64,000 nucleotides of DNA, from contig CALNXK010000007.1 of assembly GCA_942486035.1 (NCBI GenBank), forward strand, positions 6,277,001 to 6,341,000, read 5' to 3'. The notes under the pieces were generated by a model. It was not told the DNA's origin, made no database searches, and saw only the letters and a program-made list of their open reading frames with translations. Position numbers and translations under genes: made by a program. This DNA is from Porites lobata (Eukaryota; Cnidaria; Anthozoa; Scleractinia; Poritidae). Positions 20,627 to 32,600 of the stretch are shown here, piece after piece (positions within the stretch are counted from its first letter, which is position 1; each line of letters begins with the position of its first letter).

Positions 20627-23600
20627 GTAAGACAGCCTTTTATGTTCTTATTTTATAATTACTATTACCTTTCTTTTTTCAGAATATTTACGCAGCTTTA
20701 TTTCATTTTGTAATACGTTTTGCTAGGCCTTGGTCACCGGACGAAAGATACGTGAGATTAAATCTTCATAGCTGTGGTGAAAATTAATATTTCAGTATAA
20801 CTAAAACAATTCCACAATACCAAAATCTGCTTATGTCTTTTGGTTATCGATATCAGGCCCCAAAATTATGGACTCTACAGAATTCAAATAATTTCAAAAT
20901 TTAGCTCCTCACTCCTAACACACGTTGCTGTAATTTTCTGCCATAAAAGCTTTTGTTACTCTGACGTGGTTATTAAAAGCTTAACACGCACAAATCAAGT
21001 CAAAGCAGCTCTTAGTTCGGTTATAGTGACGCAGGAGTATATAATTTGCAGTAAGTTTGGTATAAATAGGGTTCTTAATCGTCGTTGGCGGTGTATTCTT
21101 TTTTAACAGATTATTCAGACATTCAAAACCTTACTGGAACGGCGACAGCAAGAAATGAATTAAATCAAACAAGAACGCTCTTAAAATCGGGTCTCATCTC
21201 GCTTGCTTGGAGACTGGATAAGAAATAAGGAGGTGATTAATTCTACACGATACAGGATTTACTCGCTAAAAGTTTCTCACCTCCTACTTTATTTTATCGA
21301 CGGTCGAGTATTTCAGGACATTTACTTTTTATATCGTATTAGACGGAATGTTTCTGAATTGATTTAGTACGCGTGTTAGCGACGACCGGAATTAGGTCTG
21401 CGGTCGCAGGCTATACACGTGTATAGTTGCCTACGTCGTAGTAGACTGCGAACAGTCTCTCTCTTTCTTCAGATTTAGTAAGAGGAGTAAACGCGCGCGC
21501 GAGACTGCTCGTAGTCTAGCGTCGCAGACGCTCTAAACATGGATAATAGAAAGACTGGTCTTTCTATTATCCATGCTCTAATGCTCTAAACCTTCTGTAT
21601 ATAGAGCGTCTGCGAATTAGTGCACAATATCGTGTTCGAATCCCGCAGAGTCGTAACGACATATCTCGTCGTTTTTGATTGGCTAGTTTCTTACGCAGTT
21701 TGCATTGTGATTAGTCCGATTTGAATTAAGTGTTGACAAGCCAAACACGACTAATAGCTCGTGACAAGAGAGATTGAGCTCGTGATAGTGTGAAACGTGA
21801 CTTTAGAGTCGGCTTGAACAACAGAGGTTTTTCTTGCTCTCTTTCGGGCTCTCTTTCTGCGTAGTTTACGCATTGCATGGAGTATTCTACACTTTCACTG
21901 AGCAAATTTTGTTTTGCCGCTTTGAGTCTCACTCTTAGAGGTTATAAAGCCGGTCTGTTCCGTGCGGCATAGTGAGTAATTAGGTCTCGTGGTCTGCAGA
22001 TGTTTTCTGATAGGATTTGATCACATGAGCAGTTTACCATTAAATGATTTTCTTTTACCTTTTTAAGCCTTAAGCTTTTTTATTGCGTCTAAATAACCTT
22101 AGTTTCTTTGGTTTTCTCCGAAATGCCTGGACCTGAATAGCTACATGTCTGTATTTTTTTTTGGCTGTGAATATCATGATTTCCTAATTTGTTTTGACGC
22201 TAGAACTGTAGGCTAGATTGCAGAATACGTGGCAGTGCATCTGCAGCGATTGGAACACGCTGGAAAACCAGTCGGCAAATTTTACAAGCAAATTCTGGCC
22301 TTGAAGGGATTCTATCAAAGCTTTTTTTGTTCAGAAGTAGGCTTTAAAGTTCGAACTGCTCTTTCATTGTTTACTGTTTGTCGATCCTTGCCAACTCCCT
22401 TCTGTGAGTTTTGATATGTCACTGCGCCCAACCGTCACGCACACGTAAGAATTAGGCCAATCGTGAGGCGCATAAGAAACCCGTAAGAAACCCGCCTATC
22501 AGAAACGCTCAGTCACATATGTTCTTGCGACTCTGCAGGATATTAGAACGAGCTTTTGCGCACTAATTCGCAGACAGACTATACAAATGGTTGAAACGTG
22601 TGCGTAGGCCGGCTGCAACGCAGGCTAGTGTATAGTTACCCGAAAATTCAAGGGCCTCGATTCGAGAGAAATTACATCATCAACAGAGATAGAAAAACGT
22701 GATAAGAACATGGCGCGTCATTTCAATCATCACCGAAAATAAACTGCATGCTCATCACAAGACTAATTTGCATACATTGAAAGTTTACAACACCCGACCA
22801 GTTAGTCTTTAATTTTCCTAATTAAGATTCTTGTCTTTTTTTTTTTCGACCACCGAAGTGTTCACTTGTCCCAAAGTAATCAACGCTTTCAAGCGATAGA
22901 ATTCGTGGACAGAACCGTTCTGGAAAAGCTCTAAACCTAATCTTTCTTTCTTTCTTTCTTTCTTTCTCTCCTAAGCTTCGGTTAGGCAACGATTCTTATT
23001 CTCAGTTTCCACGGTCTCCGCTAAGAACGCCTGGGACCACAACCGTCGTTTTGTGAACTAAATACAAAGAAAAAAACGCCTTGCAGACTATGAGTGTCGC
23101 TAGCTGCTTCCGCAATAGAGTTTGTGAGCAAACCAAGAGCCCTGCACTTCACGTTCATGAAGCTTTTCTGTAAATTTGGTTACTGTTTCTGCGCAAAATG
23201 GACCCGAAATGGCCAAATCATTGAGTGAGCTCGAACTTCGTTCTTCTCACTTCAGCAGCAATTAATTCCTATCTTTTAAGACTCTTTTAAGTTACAGTGC
23301 AACTTGGGATTATTTTTTGACTCTTTGTAAAAACAAAGAAAAGCCGTTTTTTCGTCCCCAATAGTTTTGTACACTGGCACTCAGATAGCAGAGGTCTCTC
23401 ACGACGAGGCAAAAATGCCTCCCATTTTTGCCTCGTCGTGAGAGACCTCTGCTAGCAGGGAACCAGATAGAACAACCAGGCTTCTCTCAACGACTCACCT
23501 CATCGTCATAACGAATAACTTCAAATCGTCTTCCCCATCATTAAGTACAATTGCAACATGTAATTGATCCCCGATACAACATATACCCTCGATCGTTATT

Positions 23601-26600
23601 ACGAAAAGCTCAATTAGCTCTTGTGATGAATGAAGTTTTACACTTCATGCAGCTTTTATTCTCCTTCGCAACCGTTTTTAGGGTCACGGCGCATCACTCG
23701 CGAAGGAGTACATGTAGCTGGACCTGTGCTAAACATTCCAGTTTACAAACACAAAGAACTGTGGTCTGTAATTAGAAAAGTAACATAGACGTAAACACGA
23801 TATTATGGAACTGAATAATTGATATACCAGCCTACCGAACGTTAAATCCATCCCAAGAATACATCGTTGTCATGAAAAACAAAAACAAGAACAAATCTTT
23901 CAAGATAATGTTTTATTGTTATATCAATTACTTTAAGGTGAAATAATTTGTTTTTCTCTCAAGACCAGACGCTCATTTACGGCTGTTCTCGGTACACATT
24001 TTATGCTGAATCTCAGAAGTCAGTTGATTTTGATAAGAGCAGAGCCGCCTGCAACGATCACGGAAGTGATCTTGTGTCTATTGAAAGTAACGAGGAGTGG
24101 AACTTCCTGAAAGAAACTGTAAACAAATTTCCACAGAATGGAACCGAATACTACATTGGTTTAACCAAGGACAAACACGGAAAATGGAGGTGGATCAGTA
24201 ATAACAGCACAGTGGGTAAATCCTATTGGGCAAAAGGCCAACCCAGGGATAAAGAAAAAGTTGCAAAGTGTGCAGTAATGTACAAAGATTTTAAACAGAA
24301 CTATGGTTTGTTCGATGATTTGCCCTGTTCTTTTAAAAGGCATGGCTATATATGTGAACGTGAGTACCATGCCATGTGGTTTTGATTGCTACAATACTCT
24401 GTTATATTTTTATTAAGTGTCGTGAAAGCTGTTGTTATACAGTTGTTGCATTTCTATACGACAACTTAAATAGTCTTAATATAAGAAACAATTATTTCAT
24501 TCTATTCTATTATCAACTTTGTGTAGATATATTTTGCCAAGATGAAAAAGGTATCTGAAATAACAAATCAGTGCTCATACTATTGGAGTATATTATTATT
24601 CAGTTAATGCGTAAAAATATAGCAAACAATTTACATATCATGATTAACACAACGTTGAAAACAGAACAATATGAGTTACAAGAACAAACTAATATCATAT
24701 ATAGTGCCTTTTAGAATTAATATTACATTATTTCAACGAATCAAAGCATTTTTAATTCTTACGTCCTATTTCACTTTTCTTGTTTCGTCATACCTTTTCA
24801 GATGTTCTGAAAACAGCAAACTGTTCAACTGTAGCTAAAACTGCACCATCTACAAAGGGTCTAACAAAAACTTTAGTGACAGGTAAGTTAAAATAGTTTT
24901 TATGACTTTGAGTTCAACAACTTTAATGTAATTTTGTTCCTAACTAATGTTTTACTCATTTAAACTTCGCGTTACTCATCAGTCCTTAGGGCCTGTTAAC
25001 ATGGAGGGGGGAGACCTCAGGTAGGTGAGGTAACCCGCTTAGGTGGGGTAACTCACCGCCGACTGTCTAGAATTTATGAAGTTGAACCTATAAATGTTAA
25101 GGACAAGAAAAATTGGTTTCTGCTTTAATTAATGAGAATAACTCTTTGGAGACATTGACGTAGTTAAGGCACCGGAAACGGACGGAAACCCAAGCATAAA
25201 AAAGACACGTTACCGGGCCGTAACTTCACGTTTCCGCCGAAAGAAAGAATGAAACAAACAGGTTTCCGAACGTAATTTCGCGTTTTCGCAACTTATTCAC
25301 ATGATCATGATTGCGGAAATATGCGATCCTCGAAACGGAAATCTTACGGAAACATGTCAAAAAGTGTTCCTGTTACGTTGTAAACGCAGCGACGGGAAAC
25401 ATGAATAACCGTAATGTATCTGCTAACGGAAACACACGATTGGTGCTGTGTTTTCGCGGCGGAGTCTCCTGTTCCCGCCATGTTAAAGTTTACGAATTCT
25501 TCTTTTTCGTTCTGTGGTGGTCACCCCACCTAGGCCTATCGTGTAAACGTACCGTGATCAATTAATTAAAATGAGAGATTTTATGGACAGGCGGGTTACC
25601 CCACCTAAGCAGGTCACCTCACCTACCTGGGGTTCCCCACCTCCCTATAAACAGGCCCTTATTCTGAAAAAAATAAATCATCACTTTAAAGCGTTGTTTG
25701 AGCCAACAGTTGGAAACTTTCTCCGTAGTAATACAGACTGCTGTGCAGTCTATCTACTTTGAATTATTAGAGAGAGTCACGTTTATGCAATGGCAAACGG
25801 CAAACGTTCGTTTCAAGTACAAATTTACGTTTGCCCTTTTGCCGTAAACGTCACTCTTAGTTTCTCTATTATGATATTCCGCGCGAAAGTTCATTCACAC
25901 TACTGACAAAGTCAATAACGCTATATGAAACCGACAAGCCATTAGCTGCTACAAGGCCACACACTACGAGCCTCAGCGCTCCGGAAGTTAAAAAATTCGT
26001 ACCGTCTGGTTGCTATGAAGTGACGTAATCATCCAGTTGAGTATGGGACTCTGTAAAGTGCGGATCCGGACGGCGGATGCGGACGGCGGACGGCGGACGG
26101 CGGACGGCGGACGGCGGACAATAATAAAAAAATAAAAAAATAAAAATAAAATAAAACAAAATAGACGTATAAAATAAATAAACGAGATAAATGAATAAGA
26201 CGGCGGACGGCGGACAATAATAAAAAAAAAAAAAATAATAGAAATAAAATAAAAAATAAAAATAAAATAAAATAAAATAGACGTATAAGTGTAAAATGGG
26301 GTTGACAGGCCTACACGACTCCCCAGCGCGTGTTTAAAATAGCCTTTCTATAGTTTGGCTCTCACGAGTATGTCTTTGAGCGACCGCCCTCTTTTATAAG
26401 ATACGAGGGGCGGTTTTTTGTAGATTTCGCTCAGTAATGGTTGTTGTTCTATTAAATGCCAGTTTTTCATGAGAATTTGCTTTAGGTTTGGCACTGATGG
26501 TTGGTATTGTGTGACAAAAGGCAAGATTCGTTGGTTTGTCTTTGGTTTCTGTTGAAGGGCTAGTTTCCTGTCTTTGAAGTTCACCTCTGAGAGGGTTGTG

Positions 26601-29600
26601 TTAATAAGATCCTCTGGGTAACCCCTCTGTAGCAGATGCGCTTTGAAATTTGTAATTTTCTCTTCGAATATTAGTTCGGAAGAGTTTGTTCTGAGGAGTC
26701 GGAGGGCTTCCCCTTTAATGAAGCCTTTTTTAACTCCTTGCGGGTGACAGGAAGCAAAATGGGTATACTGAAATGTCTCAGTTGGTTTGAAATGAGTACG
26801 CACATCAAGGATTGCGTCTCTTTCGAATCTTTCCCCTTTGTAGATGTAGGTGTCCAGGAATGTTGTTTCCTTATCGGAAATTTCAGCCGTAAATTTGATC
26901 GTAGGGTGATGATTGTTTGCTTGTTCAATGAAATGTTTTATTCTGGCTCTGTTTGTAGTCCAGAGCGAGAAGATGTCGTCTATATAACGTTTCCAAACGA
27001 GCGGTTTGAAAAGGCTTCGGCTAAGGATTTCCGTCTCTACCTTGTTCATGAATATATTAGAAAAGGCGACTGCCATTTTCGTGCCCATGGCCGTACCATG
27101 TGTTTGAAGGTAGTTTTTTCCATTAAACTGGAAAGAGTTCTCTTGGAGAATTAGCCTTAGCGCTCGTTTTAGTAGTTGTGTAGGGATAGGAGGTTCGTTT
27201 CTATAGAATATTTCGTATGCTCTGGGGAGTCGTGTAGGCCTGTCAACCCCATTTTACACTGCTCGTTTATTTATTTTATACGTCTATTTTGTTTTATTTT
27301 ATTTTTATTTTTTTTATTTTTTTATTATTGTCCGCCGTCCGCCGTCCGCCGTCCGCCGTCCGCCGTCCGCATCCGCCGTCCGGATCCGCCGTCCGGATCC
27401 GCACTTTACAGAGTCCCGTTGAGTATCCATCCCTGTAACACTTTTGCGGTCAACTACCGCAGCGCTCGTAAAGTACTTTAATTAAAACCGTGTTCAAAAC
27501 CCTGTAGGAAGTCTGTTTATTTTTGAGTCGATTAATGTACTGCTGACTTTCACGAGGTCAACTTTTGCATAAATTATCAAACATTATGTTAAGCGGGAAA
27601 TCTACCTATGGTTCGCGGGAGAAGCAACTTCTATAGCGGCGCAAGACAAATGTTTCGAGAGTCGAGGATGTGCTCACAAACTATTCACTATGCGACGAAA
27701 GGAGAAATCACTGGCATGATAGCTGCATGTAAAAGTAATTTTATCAATCCAGGTCGCGCCGTGTTCGCTCGAGAACGCTGTGACAACCTCGTTTGGCGCG
27801 CTTCTCAATACTTCCAAAACATGTTGTAATCGGTAAGTAGACTTAAGCACTTAGTATCGCCAAGCCATTCGAATCAGTGTATACCCAATTCTTTGTCTGA
27901 AGATTCTCGCAAACACATATACCAAGTAAATCTGGATGGAAGAGGAAATTGTCTCCCTAAACGCAGCCAGATTATATTTTGAAGGATGGCGGCACAATTC
28001 AACGCGTCTTCCAGGTCAGCCCTAATTTATAGTTCGTAAGAGAATAAATTGCGATCTCCCTATTAAGCTTTCTTTGATAAAACTTCAGTAGAAACAAAAC
28101 AACGCAGACATGACATTCTCCTGCATGAGACACAATCGGCTGAAGGAAATATCTGTTTACAAGTCGGGTAAATTATCCATTCTTGCGTACCGCAAAATCA
28201 GCTAAAATCAGTCGCTGGAAACCTGGCATATTAGTAAGCCTGAGCGCTTCTAAGAATACCACGTTTAGAACTTCGACGCGTAGGAAAAAAAAGCAGTTGT
28301 TCTATATCCTTTCTGGTTCATCCAGGTAGAAGTCCTGGCATGATATAGTTATGCCTAAGCGCTTCTAGGATATATAACACGTTTAGCATTTCAACCCGTA
28401 GCCGCAAAAAAAAAAAATTTAGGCAGTTGTTCTATATCCTTTCTGGTTCAGCCAGGTAGAAGTCCTGGCATGATGTTATTATGCCTGAGCGCTTCTGGGA
28501 TATATAACACGTTTAGCGTTTCGACCCGTAGCCGAAAAAAAAAAAAATTAGGCTGTTGTTCTATATCCTTTCTGGTTCACCCAGGTAGAAGTCCTGGCAT
28601 GATGTTATTATGCCTGAGCGCTTCTGGGATATATAACACGTTTAGCGTTTCGACCCATAGCCGAAAAAAAGAAATTAGGCTGTTGTTCTATATCCTTTCT
28701 GGTTCACCCAGGTAGAAGTCCTGGCATGATGTTATTATGCCTGAGCGCTTCTAGGATATATAACACGTTTAGCATTTCGATCCGTAGCCGAAAAAAAAAA
28801 ATTAGGCTGTTGTTCTATATCCTTTCTGGTTCACCCAGGTAGAAGTCCTGGCATGATGTTATTATGCCTGAGCGCTTCTAGGATATATAACACGTTTAGC
28901 ATTTCGATCCGTAGCCGAAAAAAAGAAATTAGGCTGTTGCTCTATATCCTTTCTGGTTCACCCAGGTAGAAGTCCTGGCATGATGTTATTATGCCTGAGC
29001 GCTTCTAGGATATATAACACGTTTAGCATTTCGATCCGTAGCCGAAAAAAAGAAATTAGGCTGTTGTTCTATATCCTTTCTGGTTCACCCAGGTAGAAGT
29101 CCTGGCATGATGTTATTATGCCTGAGCGCTTCTAGGATATATAACACGTTTAGCATTTCCATCCGTAGCCGAAAAAAAGAAATTAGGCTGTTGCTCTATA
29201 TCCTTTCTGGTTCACCCAGGTAGAAGTCCTGGCATTATGTTATTATGCCTGAGCGCTTCTGGGATATATAACACGTTTAGCGTTTCGACCCGTAGCCGAA
29301 AAAAAAAATTAGGCTGTTGTTCTATATCCTTTCTGGTTCAGCCAGGTAGAAGTCCTGGCATGATGTTATTATGCCTGCCCGCTTCTAGGATATATAACAC
29401 GTTTAGCATTTCGATCCGTAGCCGAAAAAAAGAAATTAGGCTGTTGTTCTATATCCTTTCTGGTTCACCCAGGTAGAAGTCCTGGCATGATGTTATTATG
29501 CCTGAGCGCTTCTAGGATATATAACACGTTTAGCATTTCGATCCGTAGCCGAAAAAAAGAAATTAGGCTGTTGTTCTATATCCTTTCTGGTTCACCCAGG

Positions 29601-32600
29601 TAGAAGTCCTGGCATGATGTTATTATGCCTGAGCGCTTCTAGGATATATAACACGTTTAGCATTTCGATCCGTAGCCGAAAAAAAGAAATTAGGCTGTTG
29701 TTCTATATCCTTTCTGGTTCACCCAGGTAGAAGTCCTGGCATGATGTTATTATGCCTGAGCGCTTCTAGGATATATAACACGTTTAGCATTTCGATCCGT
29801 AGCCGAAAAAAAGAAATTAGGCTGTTGCTCTATATCCTTTCTGGTTCACCCAGGTAGAAGTCCTGGCATGATGTTATTATGCCTGAGCGCTTCTGGGATA
29901 TATAACATGTTTAGCGTTTCGACCCGTAGCCGAAAAGAAGAAATTAGGCTGTTGTTCTATATCCTTTCTGGTTCACCCAGGTAGAAGTCCTGGCATGATG
30001 TTATTATGCCTGAGCGCTTTTAGGATATATAACACGTTTAGCATTTCGATCCGTAGCCGAAAAAAAGAAATTAGGCTGTTGTTCTATATCCTTTCTGGTT
30101 CACCCAGGTAGAAGTCCTGGCATGATGTTATTATGCCTGAGCGCTTCTAGGATATATAACACGTTGGCAATGAAATCGACCGCAGACTTTAAAATGTTTT
30201 TTTTAGAAGGCACTGAATTATTTTTTCCGGACATTTTGTTTGATACCGCATTTTTAATTAATTTTATTTGTCGCCCCAGGATGATGACATGATTGCGTGA
30301 AAATTGACGCCTCTATCATATTAGATGCGAAATACGATCAGAGATTAAGGGAATAGGGAATGTTGCAAGCTACTGGGTATCCAGCTGAGATAGCTGACTT
30401 TTACTCAGCTATCTCAGCTGGATACTGAGGGGTTTTTTTGGTTGCTAAGACCGTGCAGCTCGTTATGCTAGCTACCTCCTTCGCACAGAGCCGATCTACA
30501 AATGACGGTTCAAAGGCAATTACTACGATAATAAGTACGAACAATTTACTGTTTACCATATAAAGTACTACTAAAGTCTTACTGTTGTTTTACGTGCCTT
30601 TCTGGAGACATTCATCAAGTGTACGAATGTCAGTAGACGTTTGCAGGGGGCGAAGTCAGTCGGTCAGTTTTCTCCAAGAACATTGATGCGGTTCTGGGGA
30701 TATCCCCTTCCTTCTGCTTCCGGCTGTGTACTCAGCATTCGTTAAGCCTAGCGGTAGCCAGGAGAGGATAAATCGGATTCTTGCTTTGGCTCATCTTATG
30801 TCATCCAACTACTTAAATAGGTCATTACACGCTGTTGCACAAATATGCCTGTTTTTGCTGAATGTTTCTTTTCCTGTCACACTTTTAACAGAAAAAGCAA
30901 AGGCCACGTCATCTCACAAGCTGTTCAGCGTTGAAGAGCCCAGTACAGAACCCGTCCCGAACACATACAGAAAGACAAACACCCGTGTTACCTATACAAA
31001 CCCAAAACGTAGGTGTATCTATAGATTTCTTTGCGTGATTGGCATACTACAGCCAAACCATCATGAAATTAATTAATGTTTTTTGGGAGAATTACTTAAA
31101 AAAAGTGCTGGAAACGTACAAGTTCGGTCAAGTTAATAAAGCCTTTGTTGTGTAACCTGCAATAGGCATAGGCGTACGAGAAATTTTTTGCCACGGGGGG
31201 CGGTAAACCGTTTGCCCAAAAAAATCTCGCAAGTTGCTGAAATTTTTACGAAAGAGTCGAAAAGAAATGAGGGCCATACTGCAACAACATAGGCCGTCCT
31301 GGCATATGAAGGTGGCTCGATACGATTAAGATGAAAATACGGTTAAGATGAAAATTTGTCATCATCAGGGTTGCAATGACATCGGAGTTGTCATAGCAAC
31401 GAAATGACTCCCCCCGCCCATTACCTATTTTACTTCAGCAACGATTCCCGGCACGGGAACCGTTCACAGGAGCTTTTTTCTCCAATACGGTCGCCTCGAT
31501 GTTCGTGAAGTTTAAGCAAAACCTTAAGAGCGTTATCGAGATATTTTGAAATGAAGTTTTTACTTATTAGAAATACGGTAAGAACAGGAAAATCTTGATT
31601 TTTGGCCATTATCTGTAGAAAACGAAGCGCTTTTGACCTGCAATTTTACCTCATAGTAGTTTTAATCTTTTTAAAAACATGTTTGAAAGATCGTGGAGAT
31701 AGCTCTGCTTTCAGATCTGCTTGATTGCTAGAATCGAAAGAAGGATTTGATGAGTATGTATCGAGACACTCTTGTTAGCGGTTTTGTAAACATTTCGGTC
31801 TACTTTAACAAATTAGCGAATAATTTTAAACTGCTCGATAGATTTTTTAAAAGAATTAAAATTCTTCTCGTAATTCAAACTGAGAATTAGTCAGCCACTT
31901 CTTCATTTTCATACACTCTAAATCAGAAAGATCTGTTTTAGCCCTAAAAACAGGGCCGTTTCGGTGAGTAAAATACAGTCCTATTTTTGGGTCTAAATTG
32001 GCTCCTTTAAATCAGGGTCAATACAGTCCAATTAGCTAGGGCTGATTTGGTCCTAGGGCTGAAATGGGCCCTACCGTGGGCTGGAATAGCCTTTTGATAG
32101 AGCTTTTTTGGCCTAAATTTTTCTCAAATGGCTCCAGGAAGGGCTGAATCAGACTTTGGCCTGCAGGGCTGAATTGACACTTTGGGGCTGAAACAGATCT
32201 TCGTAATTTACAGTGTACCCATTGCTAAATGCTATCTGCCATACTCTGTTCTTCGAGTAGAGATTATTCTAGAAAGTTATGCGAAAGTTTATTTTAATCA
32301 ATTCACGACTGGAAATAGCCCATTCCAGCTAGTGCAGTGCAGTATAGTGCCCAACCAAAAAAAAAGCTGCAAATATGTAAATTACTCATCACATGCTAGG
32401 CAACCACTGTTAAGTAATGTAACTGGATTATTACGCCGACTTCAGGTTAATATTCAGATCTTTAAAATAATTAAATAAACATGGAGACGTCTTTAACAAC
32501 TGGCTTTGCCCAAATTTTCTCTCGCTGCCCAAAAAATCTGAGTTGCCCAAAATTTGGGGGTTGCAGCCCCCCTCGCCCCCCCCGGCCCGTACGCCTATGG

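Noticed and set aside
23386..23454. Transcription terminator hairpin
   Set aside because: Bacterial-type terminators do not apply; there is no U-run and the context is an intron full of MITE remnants.
26738..27154. Plus-strand 138-codon ORF
   Set aside because: Antisense to the Penelope-like RT, which has the recognisable DD motif.
28232..30165. CRISPR-like array
   Set aside because: Units of 127 bp are contiguous with no unique spacers, and the genome is eukaryotic; it is a satellite.
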